64,000 nucleotides of DNA from Paraoerskovia sediminicola (GCF_030296575.1 NZ_AP027729.1:2790001-2854000), one strand, 5' to 3'; shown: positions 22,616 to 36,462, counted from the first letter of the stretch. The notes: generated by a model not told the origin, from the sequence alone. Program-made: numbers and translations.

Positions 22616-23071
22616 TCAGGCAGCGCCACCTGTCGTGCCGCTCGTCCCGCCCTGCTCGGTGGGGCTCGCCGCCAGCGCCTCGTACGAGTCGCGCACCAGC
22701 TGTTCCAGGACGTCCATGTCGACCTTGGCGAGGTTCGTGACGTACAGGCAGCCGACGCCGCGGCGGTGCGGACCGAGGCGGTCGAGGAGCTCGGGGTCGG
22801 CATCGCTGCCGTAGAGGTAGACCACGGTGGCGGCCTTGCGGGGCGAGAAGCCGGCGGCGCACATGTCGCCCTCGTGCCCGGTCGCGTAGCGGTAGTGGTG
22901 GGTCCCGTAGCCGATGATCGACGGTCCCCACATCACCGGCTCGAGGCCGGTCACGCGGCCGAAGAGGTCGAGCAGTGTGCGGGCGTCGCGCCGTCGGGTC
23001 GGGCTCTCGACGGCGTCGACGAACGCGTCGACGTCCGCGTCGGTGGGGCGCGTCTTCTGTTCGTAGGCCAT
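22616..23071 (-). CDS. DUF1801 domain protein
   Basis: A 151-residue soluble protein with the DUF1801 (YdhG-like) fold: VDAFVDAVESPTRRRDARTLLDLF at the N-terminus and MWGPSIIGYGTHHYRY, then KAATVVYLYG. Function is unknown in the family. A short Thr/Gly-rich tail ends the protein. The minus-strand TACGGT lies 5 bases before the ATG and no ribosome site is present, which suggests a leaderless message. It is a single-gene unit between acnA and the APH-like gene. Confidence 0.82.
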   Translation of the reverse strand: MAYEQKTRPTDADVDAFVDAVESPTRRRDARTLLDLFGRVTGLEPVMWGPSIIGYGTHHYRYATGHEGDMCAAGFSPRKAATVVYLYGSDADPELLDRLGPHRRGVGCLYVTNLAKVDMDVLEQLVRDSYEALAASPTEQGGTSGTTGGAA

Positions 23072-23148
23072 ACGTCACCGTAGTCGCGCGGACCGGCTCC
23101 GGGCCTGCAGGTCGTGGCACGGGAACCTGCCGCCCGCCCGTCGTCCGC

Positions 23149-24093
23149 TCAGTCCGAGAGCACGGACCGCAGCGCGTGCAGCCCGACCTCGCGGTGCGCC
23201 GGGGTGTCGTCCGAGTGCGCGAGGAGAGCCGAACCCAGGACGACGGCCCACCCGCGGGCACGGAGCCAGGTCGCGTCGTCCGGGGAGCGCTCGACCCCGA
23301 GCGCCTGGCGGAACTCCCGCCGTCCGACGTCGTCGAACGTGAGCCACGCGGTCCCGAGGTCGGTCGCGGGGTCGCCCGACGTGAGGTCGCCGAAGTCGAT
23401 CACCGCCGCGAGCCGGCCTGGGTGGTCGAGGATCAGGTTGCCGGGGTGCAGGTCGCCGTGGAGCCACACCGGCTCGCCGTCCCACGGGTCGGTGCGCACG
23501 GCCTCGCCCCAGAGGTCCTCGACGTCACGCAGCTCGCGCTCCGTGAGGTCCGGTAGGCCAGGGGCGTCGGTGTCCCGAGGCCTCGCCGAGAGGGCGTCGT
23601 GCAGGCCGGCCAGCCGGCCGCGCACGTCCGCGTCCCGGTCGGCGAGCGGGACGCCGCGGTACGGGTTGCGGGGAGCGTCCTGTGGCGCGAGCCGGTGCAG
23701 GGCGCCGACGAACCGCGCGAGGTCGACCGCCACGCCACGTCGGTCGTGCGGGGCCACCTCGATCGCCGCCTGCCCCTCGAACCACGGGACGACGCTCCAC
23801 GACCACGGGTACGCGGCGGTCGGGGTGCCGACGCGGACGGGCGCGGGCACCGGGACGGGCAGGTGCTGGGCCAGCGTGGGGAGCCACCGCTGCTCGTGGA
23901 GCACCAGGGGTGCGGCGAGGGCGCGCCTGGGCGCGCGGACGGCGAGGTCGTCGCCCAGGCGCAGGACCACGTTGTCCCAGCCGTTCGTGACGACCCGCAG
24001 CGGCAGACCGGCCTGGTCGGGGTGCTGGGCCCGCAGGAGGTCTCGGACCAGCTCGGTCGTGACCGCGACCTCGGCGGCGGGGGAGTCGGGCAC
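23149..24093 (-). CDS. Aminoglycoside phosphotransferase (APH) family kinase-like protein
   Basis: A 314-residue protein-kinase-like fold enzyme. The catalytic loop WLHGDLHPGNLI and the metal-binding VIDFGDLTSGDPATDLG are intact; the N-lobe shows NGWDNVVLRLGDDLAVRAPRR. The family phosphorylates small molecules such as aminoglycosides, choline or homoserine; nothing in the context says that this one confers resistance. The start is GTG 24093, 7 bases after TAGGCT (24101-24106 on the minus strand), a textbook leaderless layout. Confidence 0.83.
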   Translation of the reverse strand: MPDSPAAEVAVTTELVRDLLRAQHPDQAGLPLRVVTNGWDNVVLRLGDDLAVRAPRRALAAPLVLHEQRWLPTLAQHLPVPVPAPVRVGTPTAAYPWSWSVVPWFEGQAAIEVAPHDRRGVAVDLARFVGALHRLAPQDAPRNPYRGVPLADRDADVRGRLAGLHDALSARPRDTDAPGLPDLTERELRDVEDLWGEAVRTDPWDGEPVWLHGDLHPGNLILDHPGRLAAVIDFGDLTSGDPATDLGTAWLTFDDVGRREFRQALGVERSPDDATWLRARGWAVVLGSALLAHSDDTPAHREVGLHALRSVLSD

Positions 24094-24100
24094 GTCCGAG

Positions 24101-24106
24101 AGCCTA
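24101..24106 (-). promoter_or_regulatory. -10 box TAGGCT, leaderless start of the APH family gene
   Basis: TAGGCT on the minus strand, then 7 bases, then GTG 24093. No ribosome site. Confidence 0.6.
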
Positions 24107-24210
24107 CGACCGGAGAGCGTGCCGGGGCGCGCGGGTCACGTCCGTAGCGGGCCAGCGCACCGGGGGCCTCCGCGACGACGGCGGGGGCGGGTCCTCGCGG
24201 TCCCGACCGC

Positions 24211-26404
<2,194 letters not shown>

Positions 26405-26465
26405 CGAGCGGCGGTCGCACGCGAGCGCCGCTCGCTGGATCGTGGGACCGCGGGCCGCGGGTCGG

Positions 26466-26485
26466 CCGTGCCGTGCCGTGCCGTG
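26466..26485 (+). repeat. Four tandem copies of CCGTG between guaB1 and dxs
   Basis: CCGTG is repeated four times without interruption in the 132-bp divergent intergenic region. Probably a slippage microsatellite. Confidence 0.85.
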
Positions 26486-26509
26486 CGGGCGGGCGCGCCC
26501 CGGAGCGCC

Positions 26510-26515
26510 TAAGGT
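26510..26515 (+). promoter_or_regulatory. -10 box TAAGGT of dxs
   Basis: TAAGGT ends 9 bases before ATG 26525, so the leader is absent or only 2-3 bases long. Confidence 0.5.
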
Positions 26516-26524
26516 GGGCGGGCC

Positions 26525-28498
26525 ATGGAGAACGGAGCCGCGATGCCGTCGTCGACGCCCGACCGACCTGCGGGGCGCGTGCTGCAGCGCGTGCGAGGTC
26601 CGCAGGACCTGAAGCGGCTCACCCCCGGCCAGGTGCGGGTGCTGGCCGACGAGATCCGTGAGTTCCTCGTCCAGGCGGTGTCCCGGACGGGCGGGCACCT
26701 CGGGCCCAACCTCGGGGTCGTGGAGCTGACGCTCGCGATCCACCGCGTCTTCGAGTCGCCGCGCGACACGGTCGTGTTCGACACCGGGCACCAGGCGTAC
26801 GTCCACAAGCTGCTCACCGGTCGACAGGACTTCGGCCACCTGCGCAAGCAGGGCGGGCTCTCGGGGTACCCGAGCCGGGCCGAGTCGGAGCACGACGTCG
26901 TCGAGAACTCGCACGCGTCCACGTCGCTGAGCTGGGCGGACGGGATCGCGAAGGCGAACGTCGTCCGCGGGCTCCACGACCGGCACGTGGTCGCCGTGAT
27001 CGGCGACGGCGCGCTCACGGGCGGCATGGCCTGGGAGGCGCTGAACAACATCGCCGAGTCCCAGGACCGGCGGCTCGTCGTCGTCGTCAACGACAACGGC
27101 CGCTCGTACTCGCCGACGATCGGCGGCATGGCCCACCACCTCGCCACGCTGCGCACCACCCGCGGGTACGAGGCGTTCCTCGGCTGGGGCAAGCGGACGC
27201 TGAACCGGTCCGGACCGCCGGGGCGACTCGCGTACGACGCGCTGCACGGCCTCAAGAAGGGCATCAAGGACGTCGTGGCGCCCCAGGGCATGTTCGAGGA
27301 CCTGGGCATGAAGTACATCGGTCCGATCGACGGGCACGACGAGGGCGCGACCGAGCGCGCGCTGCGCGCGGCACGGGCGTTCGGCGCCCCGGTCATCGTC
27401 CACGTCATCACGGAGAAGGGTCGCGGCTACAGCCCCGCCGAGCACGACGTCGCGGACAGGTTCCACGCGGTCGGCCAGATCCACCCGGAGACGGGGCTGC
27501 CCGTCGCGCCGTCGAGGTTCGGCTGGACCTCGGTGTTCGCGGACGAGATCGTCGAGATCGGCCACGACCGTCCCGACGTCGTGGCGATCACGGCGGCCAT
27601 GCTCCACCCGGTCGGGCTGGCACCGTTCGCCCAGGAGTTCCCGGCCCGCACCTTCGACGTCGGGATCGCCGAGCAGCACGCCGCGACCTCGGCGGCCGGC
27701 ATGGCGTTCGCGGGCCTGCACCCGGTCGTCGCGGTCTACGCGACCTTCCTCAACCGGGCGTTCGACCAGGTGCTCATGGACGTCGCGCTCCACCGCGCGG
27801 GAGTGACGTTCGTGCTCGACAGGGCCGGGATCACCGGCGACGACGGCGCGAGCCACAACGGCGTGTGGGACATGGCCATGCTGCGCGTGGTCCCGGGCCT
27901 GCGGCTCGCCGCGCCGCGGGACGAGCCGACGCTGCGCGCCGCGCTGCGGGCGGCCGTCGACGTCGACGACGCGCCGACCGTCGTCCGCTACCCGAAGGGG
28001 CCGGTGGGCGACCCGCTCCCGGCGGTCGAGGAGCTCGACGGCGTCGACGTGCTCGAGCGCCACGGGGGAGCGGACGGCGGCTCCGGGTCGGCTCGCGTGC
28101 TCGTCGTGGGTGTGGGGTCCATGGCTGCCACGGCTGTCTCCGCTGGCGCGACGCTCGGGGCGCACGGGCTGCGTGTGACGGTGGCGTCGCCGACGTGGGT
28201 GCTGCCGGTCCCGGACGGGTTGGTCAAGCTCGTCGGCGAGCACGACCTGGTCGTCACGGTCGAGGACGGCGTCGTCGACGGCGGCATCGGTGCCGGGGTC
28301 GCCCAGCACGCTGCGGCGGCGAGCGTGCCGACCCCGTTCGTGCACTGCGGGGTCGGTCCGTCGTTCCTCGAGCACGCGTCGCGCGACCGGGTCGTCGCGG
28401 AGCAGCGTCTGACGCCCGGGGACGTGGCGAGGTCCGCGCTCGACGCGCTCGACGCGCGAGCCAGTGGGTCGCCTGCGTATCCGACGCCCGACGCCTGA
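26525..28498 (+). CDS. dxs: 1-deoxy-D-xylulose-5-phosphate synthase
   Basis: Thiamine-diphosphate enzyme that condenses pyruvate and glyceraldehyde 3-phosphate, the first step of the MEP isoprenoid pathway. The frame is intact: 657 residues, normal length. Key regions: [18 protein letters not shown] with [14 protein letters not shown], the ThDP motif [16 protein letters not shown] ending in [10 protein letters not shown], and the pyrimidine-domain segment [18 protein letters not shown] with catalytic Glu. The C-terminal transketolase domain follows. From memory, mycobacteria also have dxs1 close to rnd and a DUF3000 gene; here those two lie 10 kb away. Confidence 0.96.
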   Translation: MENGAAMPSSTPDRPAGRVLQRVRGPQDLKRLTPGQVRVLADEIREFLVQAVSRTGGHLGPNLGVVELTLAIHRVFESPRDTVVFDTGHQAYVHKLLTGRQDFGHLRKQGGLSGYPSRAESEHDVVENSHASTSLSWADGIAKANVVRGLHDRHVVAVIGDGALTGGMAWEALNNIAESQDRRLVVVVNDNGRSYSPTIGGMAHHLATLRTTRGYEAFLGWGKRTLNRSGPPGRLAYDALHGLKKGIKDVVAPQGMFEDLGMKYIGPIDGHDEGATERALRAARAFGAPVIVHVITEKGRGYSPAEHDVADRFHAVGQIHPETGLPVAPSRFGWTSVFADEIVEIGHDRPDVVAITAAMLHPVGLAPFAQEFPARTFDVGIAEQHAATSAAGMAFAGLHPVVAVYATFLNRAFDQVLMDVALHRAGVTFVLDRAGITGDDGASHNGVWDMAMLRVVPGLRLAAPRDEPTLRAALRAAVDVDDAPTVVRYPKGPVGDPLPAVEELDGVDVLERHGGADGGSGSARVLVVGVGSMAATAVSAGATLGAHGLRVTVASPTWVLPVPDGLVKLVGEHDLVVTVEDGVVDGGIGAGVAQHAAAASVPTPFVHCGVGPSFLEHASRDRVVAEQRLTPGDVARSALDALDARASGSPAYPTPDA

Positions 28499-28531
28499 CG
28501 CACGCGGTCTGGCGCAGCCGCGAGGGCTCTT

Positions 28532-28547
28532 AGTGAAGAACGTCACA
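28532..28547. promoter_or_regulatory. CRP/GlxR-like binding site upstream of pflB
   Basis: AGTGAAGAACGTCACA matches GTGA-N6-TCAC, the core of CRP, GlxR and mycobacterial Crp sites (TGTGA-N6-TCACA), with one mismatch at the outer position. Its centre lies about 47 bases before the start point predicted from TAGATT. Confidence 0.6.
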
Positions 28548-28581
28548 AGCACAGTCCGACACCTTGCCGACAGGTAGATTC

Positions 28582-28597
28582 CGTTGCAATTGCAACG
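28582..28597. promoter_or_regulatory. 16-bp perfect palindrome upstream of pflB
   Basis: CGTTGCAATTGCAACG equals its reverse complement. It begins 2 bases after the TAGATT -10 candidate, so it would cover the transcription start. This is the expected position of a repressor operator. Confidence 0.65.
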
Positions 28598-28808
28598 ATC
28601 GCCAGGCCTTCTCGGGAGTCCCGGGGTACGCTCGTGTGATCCGCGAGACAGCGGTTCTTCGCCCTACGAGAAACGGAAAGTCGTAACCTGAGGACAAGGA
28701 AGAATCAGGGCGTGCAGAGGCGGATCGACGAGGTCCGGGCCGGCTGAACACCCGGAGCGTCACGGTGTCGGGAACATCCCGGCGCCACCCACGAGGAGGG
28801 GACACGCA

Positions 28809-31091
28809 ATGACCACCGTTTCCGAGGCACCGAGCTCGACCCCGGGCTCCGACGACGCGCCCGTGGCTGCCTGGACCGGGTTCACGACCGGGCCGTGGGC
28901 CGACGGCATCGACGTCCGCAACTTCATCCAGACGAACTACACCCCCTACGAGGGTGACGACTCGTTCCTCGAGGGCGCGACGGAGCGCACGACCGGGATC
29001 TGGGCGAACCTCAGCGAGAAGTTCCCGGCGGAGCGCGAGAAGGGCGTCTACGACGTCTCGTACGACGTCCCCGCCTCGATCACCGCGCACGACCCCGGGT
29101 ACATCGACCAGGCGAACGAGCTCATCGTCGGCCTGCAGACCGACGCCCCGCTCAAGCGCGCGATCATGCCGAACGGCGGATGGCGCATGGTCGAGGGTGC
29201 GCTCAACACCTACGGCTACCCGGTGGACGAGAACCTCAAGCACTTCTTCACCGAGTACCGCAAGACCCACAACCAGGGTGTGTTCGACGTCTACACGCCG
29301 AACGTCCGCGCCGCCCGCAGCTCGCACATCATCACGGGCCTGCCCGACGCCTACGGGCGCGGTCGCATCATCGGCGACTACCGCCGCGTCGCGCTCTACG
29401 GCGTCGACCAGCTCATCGCCGCGAAGAAGGTCGACCACCTCAGCCTGACCTCGCAGCCCTTCGACGAGAAGCTGGCCCGCGAGCGCGAGGAGCACTCGGA
29501 GCAGATCCGTGCGCTCGGCGAGCTCAAGGCGATGGCCGCCTCCTACGGCCACGACATCTCGGGCCCCGCCACGAACGCGCAGGAGGCCGTCCAGTGGCTG
29601 TACTTCGGGTTCCTCGCCGCGGTCAAGGAGCAGAACGGCGCCGCGATGTCGCTGGGCCGCACCTCGACGTTCCTCGACATCTTCATCGAGCGTGACCTGC
29701 AGGCCGGCACGATCACGGAGAGCCAGGCGCAGGAGATCATGGACGACTTCGTGATCAAGCTCCGCATCGTGCGCTTCCTGCGCACCCCCGAGTACGACCA
29801 GCTCTTCTCGGGTGACCCGACGTGGGTCACCGAGACCATCGGTGGGATGGGTGAGGACGGGCGCCCCCTCGTCACCAAGAACTCGTTCCGGATGCTCCAG
29901 ACGCTCTACAACCTGGGCCCGGCCCCCGAGCCCAACATGACAGTGTTCTGGACCTCGAAGCTCCCGCAGGGCTTCAAGGACTTCTGCTCGAAGGTCTCGA
30001 TCGACACCTCCGCCGTCCAGTACGAGTCGGACGACGAGATCCGCGCGGCCTGGGGCGACGACGCGGCGATCGCCTGCTGCGTCTCCCCGATGGCCGTCGG
30101 CAAGCAGATGCAGTTCTTCGGCGCTCGCGTGAACCTCGCCAAGACGCTGCTCTACGCGATCAACGGTGGACGCGACGAGGTCTCCGGCAAGCAGGTCTCG
30201 CCGGTCGCCGCCCCCGTGGCCGAGGGCGAGCCCCTCGACTACGACGACGTCCGCGCCCGGTTCGACAAGACGATGGACTGGCTCGCCGAGACCTACGTCG
30301 AGGCGCTCAACTGCATCCACTGGTCGCACGACAAGTACGCCTACGAGCGCATCGAGATGGCCCTCCACGACAAGGAGGTGCTGCGTACCATGGCCTGCGG
30401 CATCGCCGGCCTCTCGGTCGCCACGGACTCCCTGTCCGCGATCAGGTACGCGAAGGTCACGCCGGTCTTCGACGACCGCGGCGTCGTCGTCGACTACGTG
30501 ACCGAGGGCGACTACCCCGCGTACGGCAACGACGACGACCGTGCCGACGACATCGCCGTGGAGCTCACGACCGCGTTCATGGAGAAGATCCGTCGCCACA
30601 AGATGTACCGCGACGCCGTGCCGACCCAGTCGGTGCTGACGATCACGTCGAACGTCGTCTACGGCAAGGCCACCGGCAACACGCCGGACGGTCGCCGCGA
30701 GGGCGAGCCGTTCTCCCCGGGCGCGAACCCGATGAACGGCCGCGACACCCACGGCATGCTCGCCTCGGCGCTCTCGGTCGCGAAGCTCCCGTACGAGCAG
30801 GCGCAGGACGGCATCTCGCTGACGAACACGATCGTGCCGTCCGGCCTCGGCCGCACGCGTGACGAGCAAGTCACCAACCTCTCTGGTCTCCTGGACGCCT
30901 CCTTCGGCGGCGGCGGTTACCACATGAACGTCAATGTGCTGGTGCGCGAGACGCTCGAGGACGCCATGGAGCACCCGGAGAACTACCCGCAGCTCACGAT
31001 CCGGGTCTCCGGCTACGCCGTGAACTTCGTCCGCCTGACGCGTGAGCAGCAGATGGACGTCCTCTCACGGACGTTCCACGGCGCCGTCTGA
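28809..31091 (+). CDS. pflB: Formate C-acetyltransferase (pyruvate formate-lyase)
   Basis: Glycyl-radical enzyme that splits pyruvate with CoA into acetyl-CoA and formate without oxygen. 760 residues, same size as E. coli PflB. The adjacent active-site cysteines are Cys423-Cys424 ([13 protein letters not shown]). The radical loop [17 protein letters not shown] puts the radical glycine at residue 735. ATG 28809 has a strong GAGGAGGGG ribosome site. pflA follows after 1 base, so both are one operon. Presence of this pair implies fermentative growth. Upstream CRP-like and palindromic sites suggest tight control. Confidence 0.97.
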   Translation: MTTVSEAPSSTPGSDDAPVAAWTGFTTGPWADGIDVRNFIQTNYTPYEGDDSFLEGATERTTGIWANLSEKFPAEREKGVYDVSYDVPASITAHDPGYIDQANELIVGLQTDAPLKRAIMPNGGWRMVEGALNTYGYPVDENLKHFFTEYRKTHNQGVFDVYTPNVRAARSSHIITGLPDAYGRGRIIGDYRRVALYGVDQLIAAKKVDHLSLTSQPFDEKLAREREEHSEQIRALGELKAMAASYGHDISGPATNAQEAVQWLYFGFLAAVKEQNGAAMSLGRTSTFLDIFIERDLQAGTITESQAQEIMDDFVIKLRIVRFLRTPEYDQLFSGDPTWVTETIGGMGEDGRPLVTKNSFRMLQTLYNLGPAPEPNMTVFWTSKLPQGFKDFCSKVSIDTSAVQYESDDEIRAAWGDDAAIACCVSPMAVGKQMQFFGARVNLAKTLLYAINGGRDEVSGKQVSPVAAPVAEGEPLDYDDVRARFDKTMDWLAETYVEALNCIHWSHDKYAYERIEMALHDKEVLRTMACGIAGLSVATDSLSAIRYAKVTPVFDDRGVVVDYVTEGDYPAYGNDDDRADDIAVELTTAFMEKIRRHKMYRDAVPTQSVLTITSNVVYGKATGNTPDGRREGEPFSPGANPMNGRDTHGMLASALSVAKLPYEQAQDGISLTNTIVPSGLGRTRDEQVTNLSGLLDASFGGGGYHMNVNVLVRETLEDAMEHPENYPQLTIRVSGYAVNFVRLTREQQMDVLSRTFHGAV

Positions 31092-31092
31092 C

Positions 31093-31958
31093 ATGACGGT
31101 CCCCACCACGGTGACCGACCTGGAGGCCCCCACCAGCCGTCGCGCTGGTGCGGGCCTCCGCGGTCTGTCCACCTCCGAGGTCCCGCGCGCGGAGAAGTTC
31201 GCGCTCATGCGCACGGGTGAGCTCGGGTCGATGCACTCCTGGGAGCTCGTGACCGCGGTCGACGGGCCCGGCACGCGCATGACGATGTTCCTCTCGGGGT
31301 GCCCGCTGCGCTGCCTCTACTGCCACAACCCGGACACCTTCGCGATGAAGGACGGCGACCCCGTCCTCGCGTCGGAGGTCCTGGCCCGCATCGAGCGGTA
31401 CAAGGGGTGTTCGCCGCCTCGAACGGCGGCATCACAATCTCGGGCGGCGAGGTGCTGATGCAGCCGGCGTTCGCGCACAGGCTGCTGCGCGGCGCCAAGG
31501 AGCTCGGCATCCACACCTGCATCGACACCTCGGGGTTCCTCGGCGCGAACGCGTCGGACGACCTGCTCGCCGACGTCGACCTCGTCCTGCTCGACGTGAA
31601 GTCGGGCGACCCGGACACCTACGAGCGGGTCACCGGTCGTGCGCTCGAGCCGACGCTCGTGTTCGGACGGCGGCTGGCCGAGCTGGGCAAGAAGATGTGG
31701 GCCCGGTTCGTGCTCGTCCCTGGCCTGACCGACGACCCGGAGAACGTGCGGCTCGTCGCCGACCACATCGAGTCGTTCGAGAAGATCCGGCCCGGCACGG
31801 TCGAGCGCGTCGAGATCCTCCCGTTCCACCAGATGGCCCGCGACAAGTGGGCCGAGCTCGGGCGCACCTACGAGCTCGCGGACACCGAGCCGCCGACCAC
31901 GGAGGCCACCGAGGCCGTCCGGGACGTGTTCCGGGCGCGCGGGTTCACCACGTACTGA
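31093..31958 (+). CDS. pflA: Pyruvate formate-lyase activating enzyme (radical SAM), frameshifted
   Basis: Radical SAM enzyme that installs the glycyl radical in PflB. The [4Fe-4S] motif CxxxCxxC is Cys70, Cys74, Cys77 in GCPLRCLYCHNPDT. Later, ISGGEVLMQP and the DVKSGDPDTYERVTG segment are family hallmarks. The repaired length is 288 residues, somewhat longer than E. coli PflA because of an N-terminal extension of about 45 residues. The frame breaks in the gggg run at 31404-31407: one more G yields RYKGVFAASNGGITISGGE. ATG 31093 lies 1 base after the pflB stop. Confidence 0.94.
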
Positions 31959-31978
31959 CCCTCCTCTTCTGCCGAGCA

Positions 31979-32053
31979 CGGGGTTGTCGCCCGATCAGAT
32001 CACCTGACCGGGCAGCGACCCCGTCGTCGTGGGGCGGCGACCCGGTTGTCGCC
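31979..32053. terminator. Two hairpins between pflA and the phosphopantetheinyl transferase gene
   Basis: A 15-base imperfect stem (31979-31993 with 32009-32023, 12 of 15 paired plus a wobble) is followed by a perfect 6-bp stem (32036-32041 with 32048-32053). They lie between convergent genes and likely end transcription from both. Confidence 0.6.
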
Positions 32054-32061
32054 GGGCGGCA

Positions 32062-32838
32062 TCAGTCGACGGGGGTTCGCAGCGTGCGGACCGTGATGTG
32101 CGCGGCATCGAGCTGATCGTGGGAGGGGCCCGAGCCAGGCACCACGACCGCGACCGTGGCGAACGCTCGCTCGTGGGTGTCTACGAGTGCGCCGACCTCG
32201 GCGGCGGTCAGGTCACGCAGGAGGATCGCTCCGGCGCTGCCCGGGAGACCCGCAGAACGCATGACCGCGGGAGCCGCGTCAGCGGGGCCGAGGACCAGGT
32301 CGTCCCGAGGCGCGAGCAGTCCGCATCCGACCGCCTTGAGCGCCGCCTCGCGCCGGACCCACGCGCGGGTGAAGGTCTCCACCGACCAGCCGGCAGCCGG
32401 ACGCTCGGCCGGCGGGACGGCATCCGACAGCTCGTCGAGGTGGCCGCGGACGGCGTCCGGGTGATCGATGTCGACGCCCACCCGGGCGCCGGTCGGGCCG
32501 CCGGTGAGCACGGCGACGAGGACGATCCCGCCCGCGTGGGCGATCGAGAACGCAGGTCCGTCGGGAGTGCTGACGCGGCCGTGGGTCGGCCCGGGCGGGT
32601 CGACGTCGATCCGGACCCGAGCGGGGTCGATGCCCTGGAGCGCGCCGAGCGCCTCGCGGGCGAGGGTGCGAGCCGTGGCGAAGCGCTCCTTGTCGGCGAC
32701 CTGTCGATAGCGGTCGAGGCGCCACCGCTCGCGGGACGTCAACCGGTCGAGGGGCAGCTCCCTGAGCGGGCGCCGCGGGGACGCATGGACCACGACCGAG
32801 ACGGACCCGGACGGCACGTCGCTCGGCGGGGTGGTCAC
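32062..32838 (-). CDS. 4'-phosphopantetheinyl transferase superfamily protein (Sfp type)
   Basis: Transfers the phosphopantetheine arm from CoA to carrier proteins. 258 residues, the size of Sfp-type rather than AcpS-type enzymes. The two family motifs are present: VGVDIDHPD (metal-binding Asp) and WVRREAALKAVGCGLL (the W-KEA-K-GxG type signature, with RREA). Upstream motif FSIAHAGG is also typical. No polyketide or peptide synthetase gene is nearby, so the carrier target is unknown. The start is GTG 32838, 6 bases after CAGAAT on the minus strand. A large inverted repeat lies immediately upstream. Confidence 0.88.
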   Translation of the reverse strand: MTTPPSDVPSGSVSVVVHASPRRPLRELPLDRLTSRERWRLDRYRQVADKERFATARTLAREALGALQGIDPARVRIDVDPPGPTHGRVSTPDGPAFSIAHAGGIVLVAVLTGGPTGARVGVDIDHPDAVRGHLDELSDAVPPAERPAAGWSVETFTRAWVRREAALKAVGCGLLAPRDDLVLGPADAAPAVMRSAGLPGSAGAILLRDLTAAEVGALVDTHERAFATVAVVVPGSGPSHDQLDAAHITVRTLRTPVD

Positions 32839-32874
32839 CGCACCATTCTGTCCGCCGAACCGGTCCCTATCGCG

Positions 32875-32936
32875 CGCCGAACCGGTGGTTGTGGTCGGTC
32901 CGAGGACCGTTATCGACCACAACCACCGGTTCGGCG
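32875..32936. repeat. 23-bp perfect inverted repeat with 16-base loop
   Basis: The arms 32875-32897 and 32914-32936 are perfectly complementary; the loop contains a second small dyad (GGTCC-GA-GGACC type). A further partial copy of the outer arm (CCGCCGAACCGGT) lies at 32852-32864. It sits 17 bases after the fadB-like stop, so it can act as that operon's terminator, but the stem is far longer than needed. Confidence 0.85.
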
Positions 32937-32952
32937 GGCAAGAAACGCCGGG

Positions 32953-35165
32953 TCAGCCGCGCGGGACGTTCCCCACGCCGTCCGGCAGGAGCCGCCGGCC
33001 GAGCACCTTCTCCGAGTACCCGGTTCGGTCCAGGTACGGGGTGATCCCGCCGAGGTGGAAGCCCCAGCCGGCACCGAGGATCATGCAGAGGTCGATCTGC
33101 GACGGCTTCTCGACGACCTTCTCCTCCAGCATGTGACCGATCTCCACGGTCAGCGCGGTGAGCACCGAGTCGAGCACGCCGGCCTCGTCGAGCCCGGTCC
33201 CGGGCGTCGCGTCGAAGGCGTCCTGGATCGACGGGTCCACGGGAGCCGGCAGGCCCTTCGCAGCGGGGTCGAGCGACAGGCGACGACCCTCCTCGACCAG
33301 CTTCTCCAGGCCGGGGGACCGGGGGATCCGGTCACCGAGGTCCTCGCGGAGCGAGGTGAGCACGTGCAGCCCGACGGCCGGCCCGACGAGGTCGAGCAGC
33401 TGAAACGGGGGCATCGGCAGGCCGAGCGGGCGCAGGGCGCGGTCCGCGACCTCGACCGGCGTCCCGCCCTCGACGGCCTCGGCGATCTTGCCGAGCAGCA
33501 GCACCAGCAGGCGGTTGACGACGAACCCGGGGCGGTCGAGGCAGCCGACGGCGGTCTTGCGCAGCTTCTTCGACACCGCGAACCCGGTGGCCAACGCCTC
33601 GTCCGACGTCTTCTCGGCCTTGATCACCTCGACCAGCGGCATCTGAGCGACAGGGTTGAAGAAGTGGATGCCGACGACGCGCTCGGGGTGCGCGAGGTCG
33701 CTCGCCATCTCGGTGATCGACAGCGCCGACGTGTTCGTCGCCAGGATCGCCTCGGGCGAGATGATGCCCTCGAGCTCGGCGAAGACCTTCTTCTTCAGGC
33801 CCATGACCTCGGTGACGGCCTCGATGACGAAGTCGCAGCTCGCGAAGTCGCCGATGTCGGTCGTCCCGTGGACGGAGGCCAGGATCTTCGCGCCGGCGTC
33901 GGACGACATGCGGCCCGAGCCCGTGAGCTTCTCCACCGTGCTCCGCACGAACCCGAGGCCCTTCTCGACGCGCTCGGCGTCGAGGTCGCGCATGACGACG
34001 GGGACGCCGAGGCGCTGGGCGAACAGCAGCGCGATCTGCGCCGCCATGAGCCCGGCGCCGACGATCCCGACGCGCGTGACCGGCCGGGCGAGCTTCGGGT
34101 CCGGCGCACCCTGGGGGCGCTTGCCGCCGGAGACGAGCCCGAACGCGTACACGCTGGAGCGCATCTCGTCGGTCATCATCAGGTCCGCCAGGGCCTCGTC
34201 CTCGGCCGCGAACGCGTCCTCGCGGGTCGAGGTCCGTGCGGCGGCCATCAGGTCGAGCGCCCGCCCAGGCGCGGGGCGCGAGGTGCCGACGACGGCGTCG
34301 AGCCGCTGCCGGGCCGCCGCGACGACGCCGTCCCACACCTCGGGCGCGTCGAGCTCGCGACGCTCGACGACGATCTCGCCGCGCAGCACCGAGGCGGTCC
34401 AGCGGATCGAGGACTCGAGGAAGTCGGGCGCCTCGAAGAGCGCGTCGACCAGGCCGATCTTCAGCGCCTCGGCGGCCTTGAAGGGCTTGTTCGCCGCGGG
34501 GCGCGTGAGGACGACGTCGATCGCCTTCTCGATGCCGACGAGCCTCGGGACGAGGTACGCGCCGCCCCAGCCGGGGACGAGGCCCAGGCCGGTCTCGGGG
34601 AGAGCCAGCGCCGCGGCGTCCGACGCGACGGTGCGGTAGTCGCAGTTGAGGGCGACCTCGAGGCCGCCGCCGAGCGCGACGCCGTTGACGTACGCGAAGG
34701 TCGGCACGCCCATGTCGCCGAGCAGGCCGAGGGCGGCGTGCCCGGCACGGCCGAGCTCGAGCGCCTCGTCGCGGCCCGACAGGCTCGCGGCCTGCATGAG
34801 ATCGGCGCCGGCGGCGAGGAAGTAGGGCTTGCCGGTGACCGCGACGGCCGCGATCTCCCCGGCCCGGGCGCGCGACCGCACGCCCTCGAGCACCGTGCGG
34901 ATCCCGGCCATGCCGATCGGTCCGAGCGTCGTGGGCTTCGTGTGGTCGAGGCCGTTGTCGAGAGTCACGAGGGCGAGCGTCCCGGCGCCGCCGGGCAGCT
35001 CGACGTCCCGGACGAGCGCGTGGGTGACGCGTTCGCCGCGGCCCTGGCCGCTGCCCGCGCTGCCGGACGGCGCCTCGGCGGTCCCGGATGTCGTGGTGCC
35101 CTTGGCGGGGGCGATCGTCTGGTCGCCGGACGTCGTGCCGGCGGTGGTCTTGTCCTGCTCGGCGT

Positions 35166-35169
<4 letters not shown>
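32953..35169 (-). CDS. fadB: Fatty-acid oxidation bifunctional enzyme: enoyl-CoA hydratase / 3-hydroxyacyl-CoA dehydrogenase
   Basis: Alpha-subunit type beta-oxidation protein, 738 residues, intact. Residues about 40-330 are a crotonase domain (oxyanion region ALGGGLEVALNCDYR, catalytic ALPETGLGLVPGWGG). Then an NAD-binding dehydrogenase domain (GIVGAGLMAAQIALLFAQ, IHFFNPVAQMPLVEV with catalytic His) and a C-terminal helical domain. A 40-residue Thr/Gly/Ser-rich N-terminal tail is unusual. The start ATG overlaps the thiolase stop (ATGA), so the two subunits are made from one message. E. coli FadB/FadJ and trypanosome-like TFEs share the architecture. Confidence 0.9.

Positions 35170-36462
<1,293 letters not shown>

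Larger units (their letters stand above)
28499..28808 (+). promoter_or_regulatory. 310-bp control region upstream of pflB
   Basis: No open frame is supported here. It holds a CRP-like site (28532-28547), a -10 candidate TAGATT (28575-28580), a 16-bp palindrome (28582-28597), a second possible -10 TACGCT (28627-28632) and the ribosome site GAGGAGGGG at about 28792-28800. The leader would be about 220 bases if the first promoter is used. Confidence 0.6.

Noticed and set aside
23149..24093. Antibiotic resistance by aminoglycoside phosphotransferase
   Set aside because: Only the general kinase fold is visible. Most chromosomal members of this family in actinobacteria act on other metabolites, and there is no resistance context.
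28528..28548. Rex (redox) operator upstream of pflB
   Set aside because: TTAGTGAAGAACGTCACAAG resembles TTGTGA-N8-TCACAA only in part; the spacing of the GTGA and TCAC halves is N6, which fits CRP/GlxR better.
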